Positions 49,190 through 61,779 are shown, numbered from the stretch's first letter. The stretch: 64,000 nucleotides of DNA from Hermatobates lingyangjiaoensis (GCA_026182355.1 JAPFBL010000367.1:405039-469038), one strand, 5' to 3'. A program made the numbers and translations. Notes: generated from the sequence alone by a model not told the origin.

Positions 49190-49955
49190 TAATTGAAACT
49201 TCATGATTTTTTTTTTATGAATTGCTAATTTGTCGTTCCATTTTTGGTCAAATTTTCATAATTTTTTAACGAGCCGTTTAGCGTCAAAAAAACATTTTCT
49301 GAAAACACAAATCGTACTCTAACGCCCCTTTAGCGAATGTAATTTTAGAAAAAAATATCTCAACTCATTGTCCATATAATGTTCTATTTATAGTCATAGT
49401 TTCATTCTTGTCCGTCAAACAGTATGGCTTGTATCGCTCTCACAAGGTTTGAGATTGATTTATAAGTCAAAATTTGTACATTTTATTGAAAAAAAAATAT
49501 TTACTGTTGATATAAAATTTTGAATATATTTTTCGTTTGTTCCATTTGTAACCTCAAAGATAATGTCAAAATCTCAAAACTCTAGGGTTAGTAGTTTAGG
49601 AGAAATAAATGTTTTAAAAAAAACGGTTTTTGGCAAAAAAAGTGACTTTCCCATCATGCATAATTCTTCCCAAACAATAGGGATCTTCGTCTAAATGGGG
49701 CCCATTTTTGTGTAAAATATCAACTTGATCCATCAAAGATTCTGGACCGTAGCGTGGTAACCATCAATGCTAACACAGGCACCCACCCACGCACCCACCC
49801 ACCCACCCACCCACCCACCCACACACACACAGACATCATCGTAAAAACTTCATAAAACGACTTCTGGGACCTCAAAACATGTAATTCCGTCAAAATCTCG
49901 AGATCGAATTTTTTCACGATCACTATACTTTACTTATAGTAAAGTAAAAAAAAAT
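49190..49955 (+). repeat. interspersed repeat G, longest copy with A-rich end
   Basis: Its 3' 260 nt are near-identical (inverted) to 23160-23430: TGGGGCCCATTTTTGTGTAA, TGATCCATCAAAGATTCTGG, a (CCCA)n tract at 49779-49831, CATAAAACGACTTCTGGGAC, GATCTCGAGATCGAATTTTT, then the hairpin ACTTTACTTATAGTAAAGT (49926-49944) and a run of A. The upstream part (AACCTCAAAGATAATGTCAA, TGCATAATTCTTCCCAAACA) has no partner here and no coding frame. The A-rich end after a hairpin suggests a retroposon 3' end (inference). Confidence 0.7.
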
Positions 49956-50919
49956 CATTTAATGAAAATGACAAAATATAACTATATAATTTATTAAATA
50001 TTAATGACGTTATAGGAGTTAATAATTAAATTAACAACTATTAAATTTAATAGTTGTTAGCAATTATCTTAGTTATTATCGTAATTATCTTATAATATGA
50101 TTATTGTCGTAATTATATTGTTATCTTAGTACTTAAGATAATATATTAATTATTATTTTATTATTTATTATTAATTATTATTATTAATTTAATAATTATT
50201 GTTAAAAAAACAGTTTTAAGTTTCTCAAATTGCAATTTAGGTTATAAATATTTTCTTCTTTTGTTTGGATAATTTTTATGGAATTTTAAATATATATCAC
50301 TTAGTATTTAAGGATTTTCAAGCGGTTGTACATAACATACAAGAAAATGAAAACAAATAAAATTAAGAACTGAATCAGTCCTTATTAAAATAACATAAAT
50401 TATTTTTGTAAATAACGTCACACCATTTCAGAGACGTAATACTTATTACATAATTTACTAGTTTGCTTTTCATAAGTTTATGAATAATATTAATAATTTG
50501 AATGAAATTAAAAAGGGGTAATTTCGCATTGTTAATTCAATGTGAAAACATTGAAATACTCCGGTCTATTTCAGTAAATTGTCCAATGTTGAATATTTTG
50601 GAATATTTTATATAGTATAAATGCATGGAATATTCTAATAGTTTTGAATTTAATATTTGAACTTTTTGACAAATTTATGGTTGTCAAAACATTTTAAATT
50701 ATACAGTTTATTTGATTTTATGATAAAACATTGAGAATGATGAATGTTTCTTATATTTGAGAAGTTAAATTAATTTGATTAAATTAAATCAATTACTATC
50801 ATTAAATTTTTTAATAATATTATGATTATTTTTAAAAAAGTAATTTTTTGACAGTGTATATTTGTAAACAATAATAAATTCTCAACCACACGACAGATAT
50901 AGATCTAAAAAAGATAAAT

Positions 50920-51013
50920 CGGGATGCGGTCAGTTTCTTCCACTTCCAATCAAATTGTCATTGCCGACGTTTCGATTTTATTCAAAATCTTTGTCAAAGG
51001 CAAAAGCAGGAAT
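50920..51013 (-). mobile_element. PLE-type family G2 terminus with GAAACGTCGG end
   Basis: On the minus strand: TTTGACAA, A, perfect stem GATTTT/AAAATC around GAAT, then GAAACGTCGGCAATGACA (50950-50999) and further on ACTGACCGCATCCCGAT. The first box deviates from CTGANGA (TTGACAA). Related to the blocks at 12400-12900 and 47385-47485. Confidence 0.6.
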
Positions 51014-52869
51014 ATTTGAAAACGAACAAACTATTACAAATTACATTAATAAAACAGTATAGATGGTTAAACTATTAAAATGACAATCATTCATAAAATT
51101 TTTTTCCAAATATAACATCTCCTTGATTATATTTTCGATGATTTAATATTGTGTGTATTATTAACAGCAAAGGTTGAATATTGCGCATGAATACAAAGAC
51201 GACTCATATTGGAATAATATGGTATTATTAATGAAATTAAAGCAGTTTGTCTTTTGTGTTTGCTGACGGTTAAACTAAACACCGCATTAGTAAACTTGCT
51301 GATTGTACTGGAATGGAAAGTTGAGGCTTTTGATCCAGCCTCCGGCAAAGCGGTGCCAGCGGAAATATGACGAGTGCAGGGGGTGGTGAACACCCTGAAC
51401 ACATTGATTTATGTGGAGCGGAGTAAGATCACTGTCCAAACTTCTTTGATGAAACACATAATTTGATAATGAAATTAACTTAATTTGATGAAATAACATA
51501 AGTCATATCAACCGATCTCTGTGGGAAAGACCAACTCATCTCCATTTGTAACAAAATTATTTATTATTTCAAGTAAATAACATCTATCAATCAGAAAAAA
51601 GTATTATCGTTCTGTTCTATTATTTTATGCAACATAATACATCAAAAGTAGTCTAAAGACAACTTTGATATAATAGTAAACGTGGTATATATGATACTTT
51701 TTGATAAATACACATAAAAACTTACTTACAATCAATTTAATTATAGATTTATTTTAATATCATTTTGATAGTTTATCTTTTACTCTACTGTTCTATTTCT
51801 GAATATTTATAGCATAAGAAATGTTCATCATTTAATTACAAGTAAGTCAAAATTTAGTGCAGCAGCCCTTGTCACTTCAAGTATATAACCAAGCACATAG
51901 TGAATGAAGATAGCTTATGTTCAAGCATTATGTAAAGTAGATGAATCGGTAATTGTATCAAATAGATCTCAGGAGCAAGTCTTAACACTTCCCAACCCAG
52001 TCGCATATCTTCTATAGGCTACTAAATAATCCATCAGTATCTTTAACATATAGGTTTTAGATTAGCATCTAAGGAATGTCCAAAAATGTCACGTCACGCA
52101 TAATATCACAATCATGTTAAAATTTTAGTCTCCAATTACATAGCAGAGGATGGCTTTCTGTTGTTTTTTGGTTTTTGATTTTGAAAGTACGTTGTTCTAT
52201 ACATCAATTGTTTAATAGCTTTTAATATACGTTCTAGTTATATACCTTCTGATGTTCAATTTTTATATTTATTTAACAATTTCTTTATAAATAAGATTTA
52301 TTTTTATTTAAAATTAACATTTCTAGTAACATTGATAACAGGAGTAGAAATTATTGATTACAGGAGAAGTAATTCATTGATTAGACTTCCTGACGTGGAG
52401 ACTATGTCACAATACTGCATTCAATAAATCCTGAAATGAAAGTATGAGAAAAAATAACTTTTAAGAACAGTTCACAGTAATTCCATAGGCCACGTAATAG
52501 AAATTTTTGATACAAAACGGATTATAAAATACAATCAAAATATAAAATATAGTTGCCTCTACTCTTTTAATTGTACTTCGGTTTGATTAATTATGCTAGC
52601 GTTTACTCCTCTTTAAATTTACTTCCCTGATTACAATATTTATCCATTTTTCTTCTTCGTTGTTTTCTCCTGCTGCACATTTCCTCTCTGTAGCTACCCT
52701 TTATACCTCTTGTCTTATTGCAACCAGATATTAGTTGTAATCTCGCAAATGTCCAAATACTACATTAGTCTTCTAAACTTTAAAACTTATATATATATAT
52801 GTACGAAACCTTCTAGTCAACACCAGCACACCATATCTTCTATATGAATCTTCCATATATTGGTAAATA

Positions 52870-52965
52870 AAAAGATTTCACATGAAACAAGACGAAGACT
52901 GCTTGTTACGGTTGAAAGATCTTAGTCTTGTTTTCCCATTTTCTTATTGTGGTTTGATCAGATAT
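52870..52965 (+). mobile_element. PLE family B terminus, short copy
   Basis: AAAGATTTCACATGAAACAA then GACGAAGACTGCTTGTTACG, GGTTGAAAGATCTTAGTCTT and ATTGTGGTTTGATCAGATA. The left arm of the foldback is deleted, along with the CT of CTGACGA. Flanked by ATATTGG on both sides (52856-52863 and 52961-52968), possibly a target duplication or residual repeat. Confidence 0.65.
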
Positions 52966-54079
52966 TGGTAAATATCCACATTCTAGTAACAGAAGGTGAA
53001 ATACAGTAGATTAGTCAGAAGATTAATATGAGTCACTTACACTCATGTTGGCTTTAAACCAATGAGGCTAGGAGTTAATTATGCATTAAGTCGTCACAGA
53101 GTTCTCTGAAGAACATATACAAGCAAATAACCGATGATCATTGATAGACAACTTTGACTCTTCTCAGGCAGAAAGCGTAAAAATTGTTTTAATAAACTGC
53201 AGTGTCGTCTCAGATGTTATAAAGATACTGCTATTTATTTTCGCCTTATTGATATTATTCTCACAATCAATAGTAATAAAACTCAAGTCTATATCAGTAT
53301 GGATGTATGAATAGAAATTGAAAGGCTTTATTGCATAATTTATTTTTAAATTGTCTTCCCACCAGTTCATTGCAGATTATAAGAAAGTTTTACTATGATT
53401 TGAAAAGTATTTCCCTTATTTTCCTTTTTTATGTATATAAAATAACTTTTTCCTGAGTTATATTTTGTTTTTCACTTATCAGAAAATACACATATTTAAA
53501 AAAGGGTATAGTTTTAAATGTATTTAGATTGTCATGAAGGTATGTGTTATAAAAACTTTAAGCGTGGAAAATTTTGTGTAATTTAATAAGTATAAGTTCT
53601 TAAGGTGATTTAGGATAATAAGTGTATTCACATTATTTAAGACGGCTATTTGTAATTGAGAGGTAAAGTTTATCAACATATGTTTAAGTGATTTGCACTT
53701 GATTCAAAGGTTGAAACTAAAAATAGTAATTCTGTTAATGATAACAGAAGTAAAAATGATAACGAAACAAATTTCTTCAAAGGAAACGGATACATTTCTT
53801 CAAAGAAAGTAGAAAGTAAACCAACACAGAGGAAAGCATTATTATCATTTTTAATTATTTTCGACCATATTCATGAGTAATCATGTTAATAAAAGTTTGA
53901 AAGATGAACAGATGGTGGAACATGAACCTCAGGTTTGGCGGTGCGTTTGGACAATTGGCGGAGAAGAAGATGGTCAGAGACTTCCGTTCAGTTTGCCTGC
54001 AATATATTCATGTTAAATGTGATTAATGCAGATGTGGTCGAGTAGCATGATTGACCTCAGTTGTGCTCTGGCTTGGGAG

Positions 54080-54650
54080 CTGGGTCCAAACTCTTCTTTT
54101 CTCCTTTCGGCTTCGACCTCTCTTTTTTAAAACTGAAACCTTTTCACATGAAACACTCACACCTTTTCTTGCTTATCAGGCCTAAGGTTTTTTCGAACGA
54201 TGCTGGTTTTGGCTGACTTAATTCCTTCCTTCTTCACCTATACCATTTATTGTAATTTCTAGCTGCTTTCCTTGATATTTATTCTTTTATTTACAAAAGC
54301 AACTCCGTATTAACTGTTGCTCTTGTGTTTTCCCTTTTCACCTGTTATTTTTGATGATCTCTTTTTTCAAATAACCATCAGTCTTGTAGAGACTACCAGT
54401 ATTGCTTTTTATTATGTATTGCTTTTGTTGATGTAAGTCGTTGAAGCCCAACTCTGCGAGGCTTCTCACATTCATTGCAAGCACTTCTCAAAAACTGTCC
54501 CGTTTTTCTCATTCTTGAGAAAACGGTTAGTTTCTAACAAAAAAGCTCCACGTTAAAGAGGCATCAAGCTCTTTTGCCTTGTTATCTTGTGACTGAAAGG
54601 CTCAAATATATGAATCAATCAAAGCAGGTAGGCTTATTGTCGTGAGGGTA
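54080..54650. mobile_element. unclassified interspersed repeat, copy 2
   Basis: Diverged counterpart of the second half of 21192-22140: CCCTTTTCACCTGTTATTTT, TTGATGATCTCTTTTTTC, GAAAGGCTCAAATATATGAA and CAAAGCAGGTAGGC. The minus strand has a broken stretch (ETNRFLKNEKNGTVFEKCL) parallel to the minus frame of copy 1. Confidence 0.5.
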
Positions 54651-56587
54651 GGTGCTGGCTTTAAATCATTGTTGTAAGATTGATACTAGAACTAGTCTAG
54701 ACTGCCTTCTATTTGTCAACCAACTAAGTTGAACAGCTGGCAAAATTGCAGTCATCGTGAAACTGATATTAGGCATGAAAGCTGAGCGAGAACTAACTCT
54801 AATAACATTGTTAGCTTAGATTGTTTGAAACTCTAGTGCAACGCTGACCCATAATATAAGACAAAGGACTAAGCCTAGGCACTTTACAACTAATGACAAC
54901 AGCTTACTCTTCATTGAATACGAACTACATGAACGTTAGTGTAAACTATCTCGCTAACTAACTAACTGAGAAAGCTTTCCACCAGGAGCTTAAGGAACAT
55001 AGTGTAGTGTGCACATTATGTTGTCCATTTAGAAATAGCTAACAGCTGAGAAGATATTAGCGTTTCAAAAACAACTCATTGTTTCCAAAGTTAACTCTGT
55101 GATTTTTATGACAAAATAGCTGTTATATATTTGTTGTCCTGTTATACTGATGAGTAATTTATCTCATTACAATGTAATTGTTAACAACATTTATCATAAT
55201 TAATCATTTAAATTAATTATAAGAATGTAGGGATATGAAGGATGTGTACCGGTTAAATTTCATGAAGTTGTTTAATACCCGCAGCTAGAAATTAATTTGA
55301 CATTTCTCTACTGCTGTGGAGCATGAATAAACATGAATCAACATCCTCTATCTATAAAAGATTTATCCTAATGCATTTTACCGCTGAATACTGTTTTTCT
55401 TACCTGATTTTTGTTCTTCATTAACTATTTTAATCTTAGCCATATTTTTTGAAAATATTTAAAGTCGTTATATAAATTGATATTTATAAATCAATTTATA
55501 AATAAAATGTTACTTATAAATAAGTAAATACATAAAAAAAATTACATTCAACTTTAAGAGAATTTAGAAAAAAAACATTAAATAATGAAGGAAAGTAAGA
55601 AATAACATTTTTAGAAATGCAAAACAAACCAGAAATTACAATACTATAAACAATTGTGGTTGGGTGTCATAATATGATAAAATATTACACATTTGCAATA
55701 CTGCCTCTTCATGTGAGGTTTCAAGCCAATCAGATGGGTCATTAGCAGTTTTGGCCGGCAGAATGCAAGGATCTGATCAAAGGTCTGTCATGAACGACAT
55801 GCTTTCGTGACAACCATTTGATGCTTCTTTACCTTCCATTAAGATAGCTTTGCTAAGAAGTGTTAAAGGGAGTAATGATGTTTGTATAGAGAAGTTTATG
55901 ACTGCTTTAACAAGGGTTAGGCTGAACAGTAATACTTATCCCTGTTTGTGGCATCCCTTTAGTCATCCTACCTATGTGTCGTCGGAAGCTTTATACTTAA
56001 GCACATTTTTCAATATTGTTAGTTACAAACCATTTGAAATGTCTGTTAACGTTGGGTAAAGCTTTTTAAACCATCAATAAATTAATTTTTTTCATTTTCA
56101 TTTTACATTTTAAAACATTACGTTTATTAAAATGTAAATTAAATTGATATTTAGTTCCTAATTATGTATATAATTGAAACTTAAGAAACACTCTACTGAT
56201 TGCTATAATATATTGCATAACATTGTGTCAAAAGTGCTAATAAGTATTAAAAATAGAAATACAATTGGTTGAGTTGAAGACACATTGTGATTGTAAGGTA
56301 GTTACTAGAAACATAACGCGGAAAAAAGATATCCAAAACATGTTCTATTTTGGACTTGACTCATGCAGTAACTTGTTCATTTTTTTCATCACACTTAAAT
56401 ACAACGTGGTAACTGGTAAACAACCACTGATATATGAATATGCTAATATGAATGTACGTCTTTTATCGTCGAATAGTATCATTTCTTTACAATAGGAAAG
56501 ACTTTTAATTTCAATTTGTAGTACTTATCATAGACTTCAGTAATATAGATCAAGCAAGACAAAAAAATGAATATAAGATACACTTAC

Positions 56588-56657
56588 CTCCTTGAGGGAA
56601 GAACTGAGAGAATATGTGTTTGAAACTGTCTTCATCTACCATCCCAGTGGGGCATTC
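56588..56657 (-). CDS. KCNIP-like: KChIP-like calcium sensor, exon (fourth from last)
   Basis: Internal exon of a Kv channel-interacting-protein homologue, a cytosolic EF-hand protein that in known members binds the N-terminus of Kv4 potassium channels. It is 70 nt: 23 codons starting in phase 0 plus one base. It reads ECPTGMVDEDSFKHIFSQFF followed by PQG, the family's first (degenerate, Cys-Pro) EF-hand region. The acceptor is CAG at 56658-56660 and the donor GTAAGTG at 56581-56587. The trailing G completes an Asp codon with the next exon, the intron position I know from vertebrate KCNIP genes. The preceding exon, expected to end near a LYRGFKN-type sequence, was not found up to 64000. The family assignment is firm; the species-specific name is unknown. 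Confidence 0.93.
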
Positions 56658-58512
56658 CTGCAAGCGGAATGAGTGTTACAAATACGAGTGGTTAAAGGCC
56701 TACTTAATGTGCAGCACAAGGAAGATTTGTGAGTCTAATTTTATGAACGGTTTGATTCATTTTTAAACAAAATCTGGAGATAGAAGTAGTCTTAGTTTTG
56801 TTTTCAAACATATAAGTCGGGGCGATATGCTGTACAAAGCTGAGACACTTATAGTATAACTTATATGTGTTGTTTGAAGTCTCTACAATTTATTTCTACA
56901 TTAGACAGAAAGAGATGTGTTGATGGTACCTTTTTGATGAAATTAATTGTATTTTTCAACGACTTGTTTTTCACTAAATAAAACTTTTATAATACAAAAA
57001 TTTACAAAAGTATAACTCATTTCACCACAGTAGTATTCCAGTCAAGTTCGTGGTCATTGCTTTTTTAATAGCTAGTGTAATTGAAAATGCAGTTTTCAAG
57101 AGAGGTCTGCCATTCTCTTGATCTAATCTATCAGAGTTGACAATCAGTTTGCAGTATCTCAGGATACTTCACGGTTGACTGTATTATATTCCTACTGAAA
57201 TCTAAATGGACATTCTTCGGTGTTTCATTAGAACAACTTTGCACCTTTCTTTCAAAATTATGTTTAAATTAATTTTCTCAGTACTTTTAATGATCATTGT
57301 GACAACCATGGTTTAATAAGAAGCTGTAAAAAATAATTTATGTAGAAGAATTTAAATAAGTAAGAAAATAAATTAAGATTGATTATAAAAATATTCCAAA
57401 TACACTTATTTAATGTTTATACATGTATTCTAAAATTGTTGGTTAGTATGTTGTTTTTAATAACATTTGATTATAGTCAGTTTACTCGTAGTTGTCTTGT
57501 TTGATTGGCTCTTGTTAAGTGGCAATGAACAGACCCGGGCTGATTGGTAATTAGAAACATTCCGGTGCAATTGATTGTATTCACGGTCAACAACCTAAGT
57601 ATTGTCTCTTGTTGTATACTATAAAAATTGAAAATAAAATTTCATTTATATAAGTAAAAAATTAGTTATATGAACATTTTAATTGAACTAAAAGTTCAAT
57701 AAATCTGTTAGAAAAAGTTCAAATATTTATTCATACTTTAACCTATATTATAATAGCATATAAGTTATAACAGAACTGAACAATTTTATGCTTTGTAAAA
57801 CTATTTAATAGAGGAACATCAAAAATCAGACAATGAAATGATTGTCCTTAAAAATTAAGGTAAAATGTTTGAAAACTTTAATCTTTTAATATGGATAATA
57901 AAACTCTTAAAATACTGAAATCATAATAATATTTTGCTATATGTATTCGCTTGAATCGAGAATTTGTTAGGGTTTAACTGAGCCTTTGTTTAGTCGAAAT
58001 GAAGACTTATGGTGCTTTCTTACGGCTAGCTTAGGCAACATCCCTGCAATTCATTTCACTTTGCTTTGTACTAGAAAGTAAGGTTCATTTGACTCATACA
58101 CAAAAAAGTCCTGACTGGTGAAGTAAATAGAAACTTCTTATGCATTCGACATTTTATTGGCACTACGAAAATGACAAAGTTTAGTTTGGTATCTCTGAAG
58201 AAGAACCGATTTTGAGTCTTCTTAAGAATAGTTCTGCTAGGAAAAGTTTAAATATTTATTCATACTTTAAATAGAAACCACCATGTATTTATTCATTATT
58301 TTTACTATGCTATTAATTTATACTAATTTTTGTTCTTCTTCCAAAGCATTCTGTATGTATCTGATTCAAACTTACTTTTTTTTTTAGTTTTAGTTTAGAA
58401 AAACTAAATAATATGAGATAACTAAATTATATAACATTATTAAGTAGTACATTGACATGAAATACCATATTGATAAACATTATGAATGTATACTCCTGAG
58501 CCATAAATTATA

Positions 58513-58516
58513 TAAT

Positions 58517-58548
<32 letters not shown>

Positions 58549-59385
58549 ATATAAACTTTAACACATAGGAAAGAACACAGAAAGGCACTACAGAACTCAC
58601 TTCGATATTTCGACATCCGTCGTCATCTGGAAGAAGTCCGAAATACTCGCGTTGAGAAGCAAACTGCTACTGACCTCCAGAGTAACTCGTGGAACCACCG
58701 CAATGCTGCCCCCCAGCGGAGGAGAGGAAAAATAGAAATCCCTCCAATATTTATTTAGAAAACAAGATAAAAAATAAATAATACAAAATAATAATGAAGA
58801 CAACAATAAAAATGCAAATGCAATTAAAAAAGAGAAAGTATAAACAATGAGGGAAAAAAATTAACGGTAGAGGTAAGACCAGGAGGAGAGCGAGCACTAA
58901 GGAGGCATATGAATGCCTCTTCGGAAGATCTAAGGGCGACATGGGAATCAGACTCGGGAAGTAGTTTTCTGGGCGGTGGATCTGTTCCTGGGCTTAACCT
59001 CAATCGTTTATTGTTCCTTTATTTATTTTATAATTTACTTTATTTTATTTATTTATTTTTTCCATAAGTTGCTAAAAGCTTTTAATTTTATTTTAGTTAA
59101 ACGTTTTCATTCATTTAATTATTATTTGGCTTTTATTTCTTTATCTTCCTTGTCCCCCTTTCTTCCGAAAGTTGGCTACACTGTTTTGAGTGCTTCAGTT
59201 TTAACGCCAAGCCAGTCGTTATCAGCCTTTTTAGCGATTCACATCTATTCCTGACGACGAGGACATCGAAATATAGTAGTGAGTTCAGTGATTTCTTTTC
59301 TGTGTGTTCCTTTGAAAATTCTAGTTTATTCAGTTCAAAGTATCCTTTCATCTAATTGGTTTTATATATATATATATATATATAT
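58513..59385. mobile_element. inverted pair of PLE family C-type termini with 560-bp interior
   Basis: Left end 58552-58672 (minus) carries AACACATAGGAAAGAACACA, TCACTTCGATATTTCGACAT and GCGTTGAGAAGCAAACTGC, as in the 41736 foldback. Right end about 59235-59345 (plus) is a diverged version with the core CTGACGA (59251-59257), C, short stem, GAAA (59268-59271). The interior is GC-richer near 58860-58990 (with GAGGCAT/ATGCCTC palindrome 58903-58920) and T-rich at 59000-59150. Open frames on both strands read through repeats; none resembles a PLE protein. Flanked by (TA)n at 58513-58550 and 59363-59385. Confidence 0.6.
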
Positions 59386-59597
59386 TATTAAAATAAGCAG
59401 CAGCTTCTGCATTGACCAGTTTCTTGTTGACACTCTCTACTTTTCGTATCACTTTGCGGTGAGACTCTGGTAGCTTCCAAAGAAGGTTAGCAAAAGACAT
59501 TAACACACACAATAAACATAGGTCAAACACGAAAAACTAAATCTTAATCACTGTATTAATCACTAAATTAACAAACTAAATAAAAATGCGTACAAGC

Positions 59598-59623
59598 TTT
59601 CGGCTCTCATTGGCCATCTTCAG
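59598..59623 (-). ncRNA. hammerhead-like core motif, PLE family E, left arm
   Basis: CTGAAGA, T, stem GGC/GCC with an 8-nt loop, GAAA, then GCTTGTACGC. All core bases C3-A9 and G12-A14 of a hammerhead are present, but one base separates A9 from the stem. It lies between the endonuclease and the N-terminal frame, the place where ribozymes are known in PLEs. Activity unproven. Confidence 0.5.
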
Positions 59624-59791
59624 GTATAAACTAAAATTAATAAAGTCTAAAGCACTATAGTTAGAATAAAATAAAATACTTGAACAATGTCTAAAAAATT
59701 ACTGTACTACAGGAAGTGAATCTAAGGTGGGAGTGAGGGGAAGGGGAGGTATGCATGGCGACAGGGTCTGCCAAAACTACCTGTGGTTCGT

Positions 59792-60361
59792 TCACCTCCC
59801 TCTCTCCCTTACAAGCTTGAAAGTATTGTCAAAATTCTTAAAGCTAGGCACAGAGCTGAAATCATTGCTCTGGACATTTAGCCTGGGGTTACATTCTTTA
59901 ATATACAGAGCCTCCAGTATATGTAACCTGCCAGGCTCGTGGCACACTTGCAGAATGGAAGTGCCCTCAATCAGGGCATGCCTCGTCAGTCTTACTCGGT
60001 GAGCGTCCTCCGTATGGTTTTTAGGGGCCCCAGTGCTCAGGTGGACAGTTAGACGCCGCGAAAGCTTCGTATTAGTCATCCCTATGTATGAGGATGGGAG
60101 GGTTGCACAGTCCCCTATACTGCATTTGTACTCATACACAAGGTGACTACGTTGTAGCTCCGGGGTCTCAGTTCTCGGTCTATTGTAGAGTAGTAGGTCC
60201 GATGTCTTTTTACTTCTATAATATATAGTCAGCCTTATCTTGTCCTGCTCGTTGGTAGTCTGAATATTGTTATTTACCAGTTTTTGTATTGCGCGTTCCT
60301 CTTGTCTATGCTCCGTACTAAAGTATCCTTTGTAAAACAGGCGGATAGTCTCTCCTGTAGG
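59792..60361 (-). pseudogene. PLE (family E) GIY-YIG endonuclease domain
   Basis: Open from just after the 1-nt deletion near 60362 to the TGA at 59792-59794, lacking a start of its own. It reads LVYEYKCSIGDCATLPSSYI then GMTNTKLSRRLTVHLSTGAP, HTEDAHRVRLTRHALIEGTS, ILEALYIKECNPRLN and ends LVRERGR. The Y...YIG pair, the following Arg and the Cys/His pattern are those of PLE endonucleases, which nick target DNA for reverse transcription. It would be fused to the RT if the deletion were absent. Confidence 0.9.
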
Positions 60362-61028
60362 CGGGCTGTCTCGTTACTAGCATACCATTTATTGCAAAAA
60401 GTTTTAATTGAGTTGGCGACCTCCTGGTTCGAAAAACCATTATTAACCAGCACCTGGGTTGAACGTTCTAACTCTTGATGTATGAGGTCCCAACTGCTGC
60501 AATGTGTAAATGCCCTTTTTATGTAGGCATTAATAGTGGCCTTTTTATACCTATTAGGACACTCACTATTGCCATTAAGACAAAACCCAAGATTTGAGGG
60601 TTTCCTATATACGTCCGTCCTAAAACTTTGATTGTCTTGCTTCACCAAGACGTCCAGGAATGGCAACTGGCCATTCACGCTACTGTCTATGGTGAGTTTT
60701 AGCCCGGACTCACCTTCAAGCTGGACTCTAAGCAGTTCAATTTGCTCTTGACTGTCAGCCATGACAAAGATATCGTCCACATATCTAGCATAAATAGATG
60801 GCTTGCTAGTTCTTGAAAATAAATCTCTCTCGACTCTAGCCATGAAAAAATTTGCAAACAAGACCCCTAAGGGAGAACCCATGGCAACACCATCTATCTG
60901 CTGATACATAGCCCCTTGTGGTGAAATAAAAGGTGACTCCTTTGTGCAAAGTTCAAGCAGTAACTTAAGGTCTGTTTTGGGGATGTCGATCTTCGGTTGG
61001 CAGTTTATGGGGTATATTTCTTCTAAAT
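60362..61028 (-). pseudogene. PLE (family E) reverse transcriptase core and thumb
   Basis: Minus frame reads INCQPKIDIPKTDLKLLLEL, ISPQGAMYQQIDGVAMGSPL, then ARYVDDIFVMA with the catalytic YVDD at 60772-60783, then NGQLPFLDVLVKQDNQSFRT and VYRKPSNLGFCLNGNSECPN. This is the palm and thumb of Penelope RT, related to telomerase. It is disconnected from its N-terminal part by a 1-nt deletion near 61028 and from the endonuclease by one near 60362. After the latter the open frame runs out of phase to 60274. Confidence 0.92.
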
Positions 61029-61738
61029 GAACTGTATCGTTTTATCAACCGGAACATTGGTGAACAGGACTCCACGTCAAGAGAAGCCATGGTGCCAACT
61101 GGGCTTGCCCCTTTCAACAAGTCTAAGAAATCTGTAGGTGAGGTGAGACTAAAGTCCTTGGGTACAAACGGTGAGAGTAAGGCATTTAGTTTTTTGGCCA
61201 GCATGTATGTAGGTGTAGGAATTTGACTAATAATAAGTCTTAAAGGGGGGTTACCTGGTTTATGGGTCTTCACGTTGCCATAGCAATATCCTAAACCATA
61301 TTCACCAGTCAAGGGTGGCAAAGTAGTACTTCCTTTTCTTGCGTTGATTTTCTTAACTATCTTGTTCACTCGTTTCTTCAAATCCTCTACAGGGTTCCTA
61401 CTAATCATACGAAATTTACTGGTATCACTGAGTAGTGTGTTGATCTTTCCCAAGTATTCCTCAGTAGGGATTAGAACAAAACAAGACGTTTTATCTGCTC
61501 TCCTGATCGTTATCGACTCATCTTGCTTCAGGGTCTTCGCAGCAACACGGTGTCTCTTCTTCAAAAGGTTGCTACTGAAGTGACCTCTGACTATTTTCGC
61601 TTCTCGGTGGATATCATCCCGAATGCTTTCATCGACTTTAATTTTACCAGCCTTACCGAGATTAATGATGCTATCAAGAAGGACTTCCAACTCCAAACGT
61701 TTGCCATATTTTGGGGGTTTTGTGATGTAGTGGCAGTT
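61028..61738 (-). pseudogene. PLE (family E) N-terminal RT region
   Basis: Reads NCHYITKPPKYGKRLELEVL (upstream of a TTG at 61696), then ITIRRADKTSCFVLIPTEEY, GYCYGNVKTHKPGNPPLRLI, ISQIPTPTYMLAKKLNALLS and MASLDVES, the fingers region of Penelope RTs. A 1-nt deletion near 61066 shifts the frame after LDVES (the family continues LFTNVP), and a second near 61028 exposes a stop. The element's own 5' part ends at about 61779, where the inverted copy begins. Confidence 0.9.
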
Positions 61739-61779
61739 GAGTCCAAGGATCTAAGCCAAGGATCCAAGGAGGGAGTCCA

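Larger units (their letters stand above)
30755..56587 (-). other. largest intron of the KChIP-like gene (25,833 nt)
   Basis: Lies between the 56588-56657 exon and the EF-hand 2 exon. Elements in it are annotated separately. I see nothing recognisable in about 30760-31470, 32135-34800, 35230-36750, 37050-39760, 40030-41340, 42020-44440, 46170-46920, 48490-49180, 50000-50900, 51020-52860, 52970-54070 and 54660-56580. These are AT-rich with scattered short open frames; 40295-40591 (+), 51127-51402 (-) and 36103-36399 (-) are the longest and match nothing I know. Confidence 0.85.
59385..60610 (-). repeat. left arm of 1226-bp inverted repeat (PLE 3' part)
   Basis: Equals 61780-63005 in reverse complement over 1226 nt, with about a dozen mismatches and two compensating 1-nt indels (near 59583-59588 and 60362). 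It contains, in element order, RT thumb, endonuclease, 3' untranslated region, hammerhead-like core (59598-59623) and the start of the next PLE frame. The outer end sits at (TA)n. Confidence 0.92.

Noticed and set aside
51127..51499. Minus open frames of 91 and 70 codons
   Set aside because: They overlap each other in different frames, have no recognised motif and sit in repeat-rich intron.
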